A stretch of DNA of 64,000 nucleotides from Azolla caroliniana (taxonomy: Eukaryota > Polypodiophyta): NCBI GenBank assembly GCA_043228905.1, contig JBHGNT010000001.1, positions 22,506,001-22,570,000 of the forward strand, in the 5' to 3' direction. Both the position numbers and the translations under genes were made by a program. The notes below the pieces were generated by a model. The model saw only the letters and a program-made list of their open reading frames with translations, was not told the origin of the DNA and searched no databases. Position 1 is the stretch's first letter. Every line of letters begins with the position of its first letter. Shown here piece by piece: positions 29,479 through 41,900 of this stretch.

Positions 29479-29852
29479 TGATGAGAATCAAATTCAACTT
29501 CCCCTAGAGTGTGAACACACCTTAGGAATATCCAAGTGTGTGAACACCTCACTACTATGTAACAATAACTAATGTGTCATAGATGTAACTCCAATGACAC
29601 ATAGTTATGAGGTAGTTAAGTTTTCCCCTCTTTCCCGAGAGGTAGTTTTAGTAAGAGAGTGTAGAGAGAAGGTGGCTATATAACCACCTTACCCTCTCCT
29701 TTTTAAAATGTTAGTCGGGTTATCATTCTTGTTAATATACAATTTCCTAATCTTCTGTCTACCTTGTGTCAACTCTATCTCCTCTCCTCATATACACACA
29801 TACATACCTCTAATTCATTTCCGTTGCACACAATCACACTCAATTGTTTACA
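29479..29852 (+). repeat. 3' LTR of copia element 6
   Basis: TGATGAGAATCAAATTC...AATTGTTTACA, 374 bp, right after the polypurine tract. It is homologous to the LTR at 55304-55709. The TATA box (ctatataa, about 29675) lies between perfect 7-bp inverted arms AAGGTGG and CCACCTT. Confidence 0.8.
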
Positions 29853-32800
29853 CCCTTCTAGTGGAAGTTGTGATACTCCACAAGTCCTCGATTGGGATTT
29901 TCTTGTCATTCACTTTCTACCTTACCTTCTGTAAATACTTTTGCTTTTTGAGGGTATTTACTTGGGGGTTTCCACACATTGTAGCCTTCCTATCGTTAAG
30001 ACAAAAATAATGTTGAATTAGAAAATGAATTTTATGATGGACAAAAAGAATAAGAGCTACAAAATTATGTAGAAGACTTCCATTGAACTAAATGATTTGA
30101 CGACATTTAAACCTACCTATGTAGTATCTCTAGTCTTGTGCATGATTGCCACATAGCCATGATGCAATACTCCCCACTTTGTTGCCACATGATTTGTACT
30201 TAATGATCATGTATGGCTATCATATGATGTGTTCCATTAACTAGAATATAGAATGTTGCAATAATGTGAAAATATTTTGAACCATATATAATTGACTATC
30301 TTTTTTTACTTCTAGGTATAGATGGACACCTACCTTTGGATGAGTACAATACAAAATCTCAACTCAAAGTTCCATGCCTTAGGATTTAGAATATTATTCC
30401 TAACTTGCTTTAGGATTTTCTTTACCATTAAATAATAAATCTTAGTCCATTTGAGACTTGTACATTTAAGGTTTGAATCATGCACATATGCTTCTCAACA
30501 ATGGTGCTTGTAACATATAGAAACCTATGGAATCAAACATGATCCCATAGCTATGATGGATTTTTTTCTCATTAAATTATACAACTTCTTGTGTGACATA
30601 CACCATAAAATATGTTTTAAAAGTGCAACAACATGTTCTTATGAACAGTGGTAACATTAGTGGCATTAACATGTTGAAGATGATATATAAGTTGATCTTT
30701 GACTCCATGTCTTCATTGTTGATGCTCTTACTAGTGGGTTGAATTTGTCTTTAGACAAGACAAGACAAGCACGCTCACACAATTTGCTATAAATTTAAGA
30801 GCTTTAAAAGGAATGTATAAATGTTAGACATGTATATATACATGCTTGATTGTCAACTTGAAAGTATATCAGAAGAAAATGACAAAGTTGTAGGAAACTG
30901 TGCTCTTTCTCAAGGCTAGACAAGTAGGCGTACATAATTGTCAACTCCCAATTATCTTGATGAACATATTGGAATCTACTCAAATTAGGTTCTTGTTGAG
31001 AACATAATAATTCTTGTTGGGTACTATGGACAATGGATATTCTTGAGCCAACAATATTCTTTTTGCTATTTGTTGCCAAGGGAAGTAAAGCATATATTCC
31101 TCCCCTAAATACCCACAAGAACATGTACGCCTCTCCTATGTATATTTGAGTCCAATGGTCAACCATAGCTCCTACCATGAAGACGTAGAAATATGCACTC
31201 ATTACTCTTCTTTCTCTTTTGAACATTACAATTTTTGCTCATATTTTTTCATTCTAAACTCTTGAGAACTTCTTACTTTTTTCTATAGCCTATGTATGAC
31301 ATACATAGCCTCAAGGAGCCAATTATTGAAATGGATACTTGCACCCTCATGATATTTTAAGAAACATCAAATGGTCACGATGGGCACAAAGAGTGTCGTT
31401 TCCGAATTGAATTGATGGCTAAGGAAGCAATTTTTCTTACAGGTGTTGAAAGGTTTACTTGGGCATTGAATAGTTAAATTGACAATAAAACACGCTTTTG
31501 GATGAGGGGGAGCATTTGATGTTCATCCTTCATGACTCATGTTAATTATAATGATTAGTGTGCCTTCTCCATCATCTCTAGCAACTGTTGTTGAAACTAC
31601 ACACAAAGTTAAATACATATCATCTTTGTAGGCATGTGATGCCAATGTGAATGGGCATGTATGTATTTTATTATTAGTTACTTTTTTAAAAATTCTTTGG
31701 ATATCCACGTAACTATTTGAAGGCCTTCTTTTATTTGTGTTGCCTTCCATCTACATTTTCCAAGATAACATGAGCCCTAGGAACCTTGGGAACCCTTCGG
31801 GCCTCTAGTTTCCATACCTTTGCTTCTTTGAAATATTCATGTACGGTGTAATGAATCTCAATGCCTTCACCTTATTGTGTATGACTTGTAGATGGCTTCT
31901 CAAGAATTAATGAGTGCTAAAAATCGTTCGGTACCTGATAGCCCCTTAGGTTATGGAAGTCTTTCAGATAATATATATTCTACAAACATTCTACAAACAG
32001 CATTGTTGAGGAAGCATTATCTATGCAGGGTAAAAAAACAAGCTAAATGAAATCATTGGGAACCTACAATATCCTGTAGTAATTTCATTACATAAATAAG
32101 CAAACCGTCTTTGTTTTGCTTGAATGTACCTAGATGTGACTTATCTTTGCTTTGTAGGTTTATTATTTGCCAATGACAATGATGATTAAACTTAAATTGA
32201 GGCTTAGCTATACAAATGTTTTTAACATACCATATTGATAGCATAGTACTCTACTTAACTATGCCTAAATTGCAACAAAGAGTGGTATGATTATTTTTAC
32301 CAATGAAAATAGAGGTTATGATTAAATCTTTGGTTATAGTGCTTCGGATCAAAGTTGTGAATTTTCCACATTACATGGATTCCAAACTTCTTTGTTGGTT
32401 TTATTCCAATGATCACTTTCTTAAGTGTGTGCTTGCAAGGTTTCTTAATGACGTTATAAGCAAAAAGGTCGAATTCGCCAATTTGTCATACGATAAAACA
32501 CGTGCTCCACTAAATTACAAAAAGATAGCTTTTGCATAGAATACAATTGTTGGCAGCATCTTCTACTCGTGCATTAATGAGGTTGAGATAATGTCGAGGA
32601 CATAAATGAATGTAACACATGGCAATCATTGAATACTCACACACCCAGCTATTTGAATAACCTTCTTCATCGCTAATATAGTTTCCATTCAAATTAGATC
32701 ATAATGTATGGCAACTACATATCGGGGTATCTCATCACTATAAAACCTCAAAAGAACATGCCGTACATGTAAATGGAATGTTTAAATTTAAAGGTGGAAC

Positions 32801-35800
32801 AATGTAAATTATCCATAAAGTATTGTTGGGTTTTTTTAATGACAACGGAATATCCAATAGTGTAGTTCTCACAAGCGCTAGTGTTTTGAATGAATGTTGT
32901 GGTTTACTATTATGATGAGCTAATCGATACAACCACATCATGGTGTACTTTGAGGCTATAACCCATGACATGTTGATCATGTTTAATCAAGTTGTATAAT
33001 AAGTATTTTCAAAACAATATTAACAATGGATACGGTTGTAAACTAACTTCCTTAAACGTGAGCTTTTGACATGCAATGGAGAGCTATTGAAAGCATGATT
33101 TTCCTCTCCACGACCTATCCATTGTCATTATGACCACCCTTGAGCTTTTCTTTACTTCACATAATGTCCTTGAATTTTCCTTATTTCCCCAATATGGTCA
33201 ACCTCAAGAAGAGAAATTATATGTGGTAGTCCAAAATGGTTGATTTACGTCATACCCTTTCCATAATTATAAGTGCTCTTTCAAAAATGATGTGGTGTGT
33301 TCATCCCCTTTTGATAGTTGATCAAGGGTGTGGGGAAATAATGCTAGGTAAGGGGCACTTGGGGAAATGAAGAGGATTTTAGGTCTACTTTTTATAATGA
33401 ACCATAGTGCTTAAGAGTTGTTGAACCCACGGGCCACAACCTTAGTATTGTAAACCACACTTTTATAAGTTAAGATACGTGGTTTAGGAAGCTAAGATAT
33501 TGCATCAATGTGTAGTAACTTGTTAGTTCATAAGGACATTTTGCAAAAACCATTGCTTCCATTTTGGCAATAGAATATGAGTGTTAAGGATTTCTCCCCC
33601 AAATATAACTCAACCCCCCTTAAGCAATTTGAGTTGTTAATCATGATGTCAATTCATCCCCTTTTTCTTAGTTGTGTGCTATATTCTCGAGCCATGCTCT
33701 TCTTTGCCTTTCAAGGGTTGGGAAGGGGTTGTGATGAGGAACCCTTTTCTCTATTATACAATTTGGATGAATTCCGATGGTATGAAAGATTGGCTTGGAA
33801 GGCTTCGATATGTTTTGCAATTACATTTCAAATGTCAATTATTTAACACAAAGGGTTCTATGTTGCGATTTGGATGAGTTATAATAATATGAATTTTGCC
33901 TTGGAGGCATCAATATGTTTTATTACTACATTCAAATGTACTTATACTAAGTTCTAATAATATGAAGATTGGCATGGAATCTTTAGAGTGTTTTGTTATG
34001 CATTTGCATTTCCAATGTCAATTGTTTAATACTTGGACTTCTATTATGTCATTTTGATGAATTGTGCAATATGGATGTGGACTCATGAGTGTTGGAAAGT
34101 TTGTTATTTAATTTCAAATGGCAATTTAATAAGTAAGAAACTTGGATAAGTTTTGTAACATGAATATTGACCTTGAATTAAGACCTAGAATCATGGATGG
34201 GTCATGGATAGGAAAAGGCACATTTTTAAAACTTCACAAATGGGTCAATATGTTTGCTTCATTGAACAATGCTCACCTCTCAATCTAAGAAGTGTGCCAT
34301 CACTTGGGCACCAAAGGCATTCCCCAACTTTAGTAAATCAACTTTGCCAATAACCATAAAAGTTCACAAAGTAACATTTATTTACTACTTAACCAATTTG
34401 AGTATGCCTAATTTATCCAATTCAAGAAATTTATTAACATGTTGGATTTGAATCTATTTCGACTTCCCTCAAAGAGTAAAGTTTGAACAATTACTAGAGT
34501 CTAGTGCATTGTTAGTAAACTCGTGAAATGATGATAATGAGATGTTAAGATCAAAATGCTTATCTTATTCATAGATAAGCCTTCTTGAAATTTACAGTCA
34601 ATGATTGATTATTGACATGATGGTAAATGACTAGTTTATTGTATTGTGGGTGGTAGTTGCAATGTCTAGACAAAGAAATTTTGATACATCCCACATTAAA
34701 AGAATGCCAAATGGATTTTATGTATTGACTCGTGTCAAAGTTAAATTTTCCATTGCAATATTTGGCCTTTCATCATTTGTGAACATTGCTATCACATTTT
34801 TATAGATATGTGCTCACTTCATTAATTTCACTTTGACTGAAACTAGTCATGAGTTGAGTTTACAATGAAGCAAGGGAATTTTACAATGAACCCAAAGAGT
34901 TCAAAGAGACGGATATGGCCATGTATGTGTAATACAACTCATGCGTTCAACCCCTACATTCCTTTGTGGCATGTTAGTAAAGAAATGCAAGCAATGAGAT
35001 TATGGATCGGGTGCATTGGTTAAAATAGGTCATGGCTTACCAATAGTGTACAACCCTAACCGGGGATAAAATGATCATGGGTCAGAGGGTTCAATGCAAG
35101 GTAGGAGACGACATGGCCCAAGAAAAGAACTTGGACTAATTATTCTAACAAGCTAGGTTGTAAAAATGGATCATGTTCTCTTATTTTTAGTATTCTCTTG
35201 CAATCACAAATGTGGAAATTCACTTGTTCATCACTGATGCAAATTATCCATAAACCATGCCCACAAGCAGACTCATGAACACAAACAAAGAAACTCATTC
35301 AATTATTAAGTTGCTCTCTTTTCTTCATTCCTTCACCTTCCAATATAATCGTGCCCTTCACCATGTCAAGCATGGCACCTCTTTGATCTTTCAACCATTT
35401 TTCTTTGCTCTTACATAAGTCGAATCATGGACAAAAAAAAAAGTATGAATGTTACTAGTGTACGTATTTTGCTTGTACTACATGAACTCATGATTAACTT
35501 GTTTACTAAATGCCATGAGTCACTAATATCTATGCATCCCTTCTCGTCAATTTTAAATCTCCTTTTAAGTCACACAGTAATGGCTCTCCAACACTACGAA
35601 AGGGTAAGCTACCTAATGTGGGATAAATACAAAAAGGGAAGAGGAGGATCCATGTTTGTTTGGATCATGTGCAATATGCAAGAAAACTTCTTAGAAGTGA
35701 AATAATGGAGAACATGGACATTGGGCTTTTTGAAGTTTTCTCTCGGCCTCTTCTTACATAACTTCCTCTCTATCAACACAATAGAAAGAGATAGGCTAGG

Positions 35801-36680
35801 TTACACTACATCTCCATTACTATTTCTTCTAATTAATTTCTTGCATACTATTATCACCCTTCCTAATTACAATACACACCAACATGCCCCTATCTTGTTG
35901 GGTATTCACGTAACACCATTCTAGATATATGCAATTCAAAGCATTGAGCAAAAAAATTTATTGCATAAGATACACTATGACATGTAGGCATAACCATAGG
36001 TAGTGTACATATTATTAGGGCATGCCATTACTGCATATTTGACATTGGGAATCCGTGCCCAACCACAATGGCCAAAGCTCACATCTTTAACCTATAAACA
36101 CAAGATGCCATTGAAAATAAACAAAGTATGAACCAAAAGGTTCAATTCTCTTTCTATTGTTTGTGATGTTTCCACCATAGATGGCCGAGATGAACACACT
36201 GGCCCCATTAGGACGTGTCCCGACTCCCCATATATACACAAAGTATATGAAGAAAGAAAGAGCAATATATGTTTTTGTAATTGAGGGTTATCGGAACCAC
36301 TTGTTGAAGTGTCATATCAGTCAATCCAAAGTGTTAAACATAATAATTCTTGATTATTGACCTTTTGATCTACCACATGTCGATTTTTGAATGAACTCAC
36401 TATCATAATATGGGTTCATTATAAAATAATGTCGGGTGAGTGATGAAAAGCAATATAGTGCGAGTCATCATGTAGTGAGAAAAATGTTAAGTGGGATGCA
36501 TACAATGGATCCATTGTAAACGCAAATCGATGGAAGTGTGCAAAAACTAGAATCAATCTTGTTAAATAAAGCCCACTATCCATGGGAGAGCCATATATCA
36601 CGCCTCTACTTACATCAAGATCTCTTTCGCTCGATGCCTTAGGAAAATCCCATAACGTTTACGAGTTTAGAGTAGAGATA
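29853..36680. other. AT-rich intergenic region without recognisable gene
   Basis: Only short readings without family features on either strand, no LTRs, no clear inverted-repeat ends. A 140-codon minus-strand reading (31226-30804) has no motif I recognise and is Tyr/Phe/His-rich, as expected from AT-rich DNA. Old, decayed mobile elements are likely but not provable by eye. Confidence 0.6.
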
Positions 36681-36689
36681 TCTCTCTCT

Positions 36690-36870
36690 TAGTTAACTTT
36701 ATTTTATTTTTATTTTCGATGATGATTGGGTACACATCCGATTATTGTAATCAATTGTCTCATGGGCCAAATTTGGTCTTACAAGACATTGATATAGCTT
36801 TCTTTCTTTCCATCTTTCTTTCTCCATTGTTCTCTTTCTCTCTCTCTCTCTCTCTCTCAAATTCAAGAGC
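36690..36870 (+). repeat. LINE 3' end copy (c) with CT tail
   Basis: Plus strand: tttattttatttttattttcgatgatgattggg...tgtctcatGGGCCAAATTTGGTCttacaagacattgatatag, then CTTT units and (CT)n. It aligns over about 100 bp with the minus-strand 3' UTR of LINE copy (b) at 9090-9190. Hairpin arms 36765-36769 and 36774-36778 (one G-U type pair). Confidence 0.65.
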
Positions 36871-37354
36871 CATGAACCAAGTTTCAACATTTTTCCACCA
36901 ATATATCACACTGATTCTTGTCTATTGGTGAAATGTTTAGAAGGGGGGCAATGGCTCTTTGAGTTTTGGAAGAAAACAACCCACTCAAAACAATATTAGA
37001 TGGATAGGAGCACATGGAAACATTGATTTACATGTGATATCAATACGAGCAAAGACACCAATATGTCATGTGATATATATATGTATGTATATATATTATA
37101 ATACCAAACAAGAGATTACACATTTTGCGAGAGAGACGAAGGGAGGGAAGGAGGACGGCTGTGACATACATATAAAGCTTTAAGTACATATATAAAGAAA
37201 GAAAGTGCTAATGTCATAATGGGAAGGCTCCTTAATCTTTTTTTTTAAGGTGAGTCGTGTACTTGGTTGGAACGGAACTTCATCCCCCCCTAACTTAGCT
37301 GAGTTGAGAGCACCTTTTCTGCACCAGCTATGTATACATATATATACATATATA

Positions 37355-37415
37355 TATATGTACTTATAGGCCATTTTGGCCTCTTAAAAGACGTTAATCT
37401 CTCTCTCTTTCTTTC
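37355..37415 (+). repeat. LINE 3' end copy (d), short
   Basis: GGCCATTTTGGCC (37369-37381), then tcttaaaagacgttaat and CT/CTTT units. Only the last 35 bp or so match the LINE 3' end, so this is a severely 5'-truncated copy or a chance match helped by low complexity. Confidence 0.5.
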
Positions 37416-37493
37416 ATTATGTGTGTGTCATCTGGCTTTTAAAGCCATTTTTTCTTTGAAGGTCGTCATCGTCACGCATGTAAAATTGTTTAA

Positions 37494-37510
37494 CCCCCCC
37501 CCCCCCCCCC
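37494..37510 (+). repeat. Run of 17 C upstream of the MYB gene
   Basis: Seventeen consecutive C (G on the minus strand), about 1.46 kb before the MYB start codon. It could form G-quadruplex or i-motif structures. Confidence 0.85.
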
Positions 37511-37537
37511 AACAAAAAAGAGAGAGGTAAATTCCTC

Positions 37538-38700
37538 TCCTCTTCTCTCTCTCTCTCTCTCTCTCTTTCTTCTTCTTCTACTGTATAATATGTACATACA
37601 TACATACATATACATATATATAATACAATAATATACTCTCTCTACTCTACTCTATTCTACTCTCCCATTCCTTCCTTTTTTTTTTAAGGTCCGCCACTCT
37701 TCTCTCTCTCTCTCTCTGGCTTTCACTGTCTCCCTCCCTCCCGTCTCGTCTCTTCTTCAACCTCATTCTCTCTCATTCAAACCCATAAGCTTCTTTCCAT
37801 CGTCGCCATCACCCATCACTCATCACCCTCCCTCCCGAGTCCCTATTACATACATACTTATTATATCACCTTCTCATCTCCCTCACCCCCACATGAAATG
37901 CGCGAGGTTTCGTATAAGCAAAAGAATACACACACACACAGACAGTGAAGAAGAAGCAGAAGAAGAAGAAGAAGAAGAGGAAGGGGGCTTGCTTATACGC
38001 AAAAGAATGGGTGCGCCATTGAAGAATCGCTGAATATAGATAGACAGATAGATATATGATGTATGTGCCATGAATGAGTAAGTAAGTACCCTAGGGGAGT
38101 GCTTCCTTCCTACTACACCTAAGCTCCTCCTCCTCCTCCTGCTGCTGCTGCAGAAGAAGAAGAAGAAGAAGAAGAAGAAGAAGAAGAAGAAGAAGAAGAA
38201 GAAGAAGAAGAAGAAGAAGAGGTGCTCTCAACTCAGAGGTGCTATTTCTTCTTTCGTTTTGTCTACATTCTTTTCATTTTTAGTGGGGTGTGGGGGGTTT
38301 GTCAGAGAACGAACATCCACACTTTCTCTGCTCTGCTGTGTAGAAAAATTAGGGTCTATTTAAATGATCGGTGCATCAGGGGACTGTAGAAGCCAATTCG
38401 CCTCTCAATTCATCTTATGTGTCTGTCTTTTCTCTACGTTTTCCCAGAGGCCTGTAACAGCGCCCTTGTCGATTCTTTCTCTGCACAGCACATAAATTGG
38501 GGTTCTCTTAGCTTATACACCTCACGACATGCTTTAACTCACACCATATTGATATTGGGGTTTGTGTTACAGAGACTTCTGACACAGAAGGAGGAATCTA
38601 ATTCGATTTTTTAGGGCTATCCTGCAGGTCCTACATCATCTTCCCATTCCCATTCCCATTCCCATTCCCATTCCCATTCCCATAGCCCCTATACGATAAG
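37538..38700 (+). promoter_or_regulatory. Microsatellite-rich proximal promoter and 5' leader of the MYB gene
   Basis: Contains (CT)n at 37541-37566 and 37699-37718, a compound (CTC)n-(CTG)n-(GAA)n tract at 38125-38222, with about 23 GAA units, and (CCCATT)6 at 38643-38683. CT/GA-rich leaders are common in plant genes and can be bound by BPC/GAGA factors (family knowledge). I cannot place the transcription start or a leader intron by eye. Confidence 0.5.
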
Positions 38701-38973
38701 AACTTTGAGGATTTAATCCACGTTTTCTATAAAATAATTTAGGTCTGATGCTAATTCTAGCTTTGATAACTGTCTGTCTCGTTTTGCCCAAAATTCACAT
38801 CTGATAAGAAATCTCTCCTGCCCACCGTAGGTGATTATCTCCTCCCTCTGTTAAAGAGATCGATAGTAAGCGAGCTATTGGTCTCGTTCTCGATCAAAGA
38901 CAAAGATTCATTGAGGGCCATCACCATCGCCTTTCTCTTCTGATTCAGGCTATCTATCCCTTAGTCTCATCCA

Positions 38974-41900
38974 ATGAATAATATGGATATGCAGCTTGGC
39001 GATGGTTTCCATTCGCTGTACAATATCCCATCAGCGATGGCCCAGAATCGGTCAGTGATTATACAGAAAGAGCAACAAACTAATAATGTAAACAGCCATG
39101 GTAGATTTGATCAGAGCATGCAGATTAAGCAGAAGCAGAAGCAGAAGCAGGATATTCAGCAAGCGGATCAGGAGAATCGTTATCATAATGATAATGGTAA
39201 TCATAACCACCACCAACACCAACATCAACATCAACATCAAATTCACAATCAGAATAAAAATCATCAAGAATTATTTAATGGTGCAGATCAAGAGCATTAT
39301 GAAGAGGAAGAGGACGAAGAAGAAGAAGACGAAGAAGAAGCTCACGGAGAAGAAGCTATGGCGCCTCTAAAGAAAGGACCATGGACTGCAGAAGAAGATG
39401 CGTTACTGCTGTCGTATGTGAGCACGCACGGTGATGGGAACTGGAACACTGTGCAGAAGTACTCTGGCGTTTCTAGGAACGGGAAGAGCTGTCGCCTTCG
39501 ATGGACTAACCATCTGCGTCCCCATCTGAAAAAAGGAGCATTCTCTGCAGAAGAAGAACGCATCATCATCGAACAGCATGCTGCCATCGGCAACAGATGG
39601 TCTCGAATCGCAGCCATGGTAACTTGTTTTCATCACCTGCTCCTATTTCCTTTCTTATTTCCATAGCTGTTTTCTCTGTGATGATTTGCATCAAGCTTCC
39701 TGTCTTTTTTTCCTATCTCTTCTCGCGGTCGTTTCGTCAGTCATAATTCAAGTTTTCCATTCCTGTTCCGCTTTCGTTCATGAGCGCTTTGTAAAACCAC
39801 CTGGTCTGATTTCTCTTTCTTCCATCGCTGTTTTCTCCGACTTGATAGCTCTCTAACCTTCTATTACCGTGTCTTTAATTTCCGCCTGCTGTTTCTACTA
39901 CCATAGTTCAAGCTTTCCATCTCTGTATTCTCTCCATATCGCCATGTATGATTTACCTATTTCATCCCTTTCTCCCTTTCCTTTCTTCAATCGCGGGTTT
40001 CTCTGTCAAGATAATCGAAGTGCTCTTGTAATTCTCTAGCTTTTGACTACTGCTTTTCTTTGCCTTAATTCGAGGTGCTTTCCACTACTGTTTTCTCTAA
40101 CCTTGCTTTCCATGAATTTTTCCTGTGATAATTCAAGCTTTCCATTAATCTTCTGTCTGTCATTCTGCAAGCTTTTCGATTGATCTTCTGTCTTAATTAA
40201 TCAAGCTTTCGATTGCTGTTTAGTTCTCTCTTGTTTCGTTGCTGTCATGGAATCTTACCTTTTGTAATCTTTCTTTTCTTCGGTGTTTCAAGCATTTCAT
40301 TGATCCTGCTCCTATGGCAATTATTTGAGGAAATCTTTCCTTTCCTTTCCTCTCCTTCCATCGCATTTTTCTCATATTTTCATTCGATCTTTCCAACCTT
40401 GTTTAAAGTTTCAATTGCTGTTTTGTCCATTATTCGAGCTTTCCATAATTACGGTTTCCCTGTCTTTCTTTTTACATCTGCACAATTTGTTCTTTCTTTC
40501 TTTCTTCCCATTGCTGCATTTGAAACCTACCGTTCATGCTCTCCGTCAGTATTTCCTGTCTTTCTTTCAGTCTCCGTATTCTAATTCTTGTCCCCTTATG
40601 TATTGTCTTCTCCTTTTAGGGTTTCCAATGCGGGCGTCATAGCTAAACCATCTTCTGTGTGTAGCATCCTGTTGGACTGTGTATCGATCTGTTACGGTTT
40701 ACCATTGCCGCCTGGGTTGTAACCAAAAACTACTCTTTCCTTCTTGACTTGGCTCCTGCCTGTGATTAAAGGGTTCCATTGCTGGTCCTATCTCAAATAA
40801 CGTCTAGTATCTTTACCTATTGCCGTTTTGTATCTTCACTTATTGTTGTTTTGTAGGTTCCTGTTTGTCATTCAAGGTTTTCATCTCTAGCACCATAGCT
40901 AAGGACTTCTATCGTTTTAATTTCTTTCCCTCTTGTTGCTGTTTATAGGCTTCCTCTATGTCTGTGGTTCAGTCTACCATTGCTGGCACTCGCTCGTACT
41001 ACAGCAATTATAATTACTTCCTGTTTGACGTCTGTATGTATGTGTGTGTGTGTGTGACATGTGTGTGTTTGTTTGTTTGCCATTCAAGGCTTTCAATCAC
41101 TGGAACCATAGTTGATGTTTGTTGGCTTCCCGTCTATTATTCAAGATTTCCATCACAAGATCCACAAATAGGAACTTGGAGTTTCTTTCCCTCTGTAGGC
41201 ATTCTTTCTGTTTTTCTGCCTTTTCAAAGGTTCCCATCGCTGCAGGCACCGCTGCCAAGGACATCAGTTTAATTTCTTTCTTTACCTTGTAGCTTCCTGG
41301 ACGAACAGACAACGAGATCAAGAACTTCTGGAACACACGCAAGAAGAGACGATTGCGAGCGGGTTTGTCTCTCTATCCCGCTGGCGTGAAACCTAATAAT
41401 GGAGCATCAACGTCGTCTTCCTGCAGCGATTCTCCAGAAAGCATGATAACAAGTTTACGATTAGGCGAAGATGGATCAGACATCAATTCGAGTGGTAGCT
41501 CCCTAGGCTCTCGTATGACAATGATCGATCATCATCAATTCAGTATGTCATCGTTGTCGAACAACATAATCCAAGCTGGTTCCCATCCTAGATCCATGGC
41601 CATCCACACGGAGCAGCCTATTGCTTTCCCATCTGAAATATCCATAGGGCAGAGTCGGCGCTGTGCAGATGTTAGCACAGACGTGAAGAAGACTCAGATC
41701 GCCATGTCATCAACAGAACCGTCTCTAAATATTCATGGCTTGAAGCGTGGAAGAGAGGCAACAGGGTTCCATCAGCCATTAGGAAATTCTATGAATTTCC
41801 GCTATTTCTCTGGCCATGAGTCAACAGCAGCTCTGGCTAGAACCCAAAGTGTAACATTTCATCATCAGAATCTGAATATTAGATCAATGGATCCATTTCG

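Noticed and set aside
30804-31226. 140-codon minus-strand reading
   Set aside because: No motif, no start context, composition of AT-rich non-coding DNA.
32510-32692. Short Cys/His-containing minus-strand reading, faintly like a hAT transposase segment
   Set aside because: Too short, and no second motif nearby.
36959-37183. 74-codon plus-strand reading near the MYB promoter
   Set aside because: Contains TATG microsatellite and has no recognisable features.
38417-38614. 65-codon reading upstream of the MYB start as a uORF
   Set aside because: Transcript start and leader splicing unknown; no supporting feature.
39052-39636. Minus-strand readings opposite MYB exon 1
   Set aside because: Shadows of the repeat-rich coding strand.
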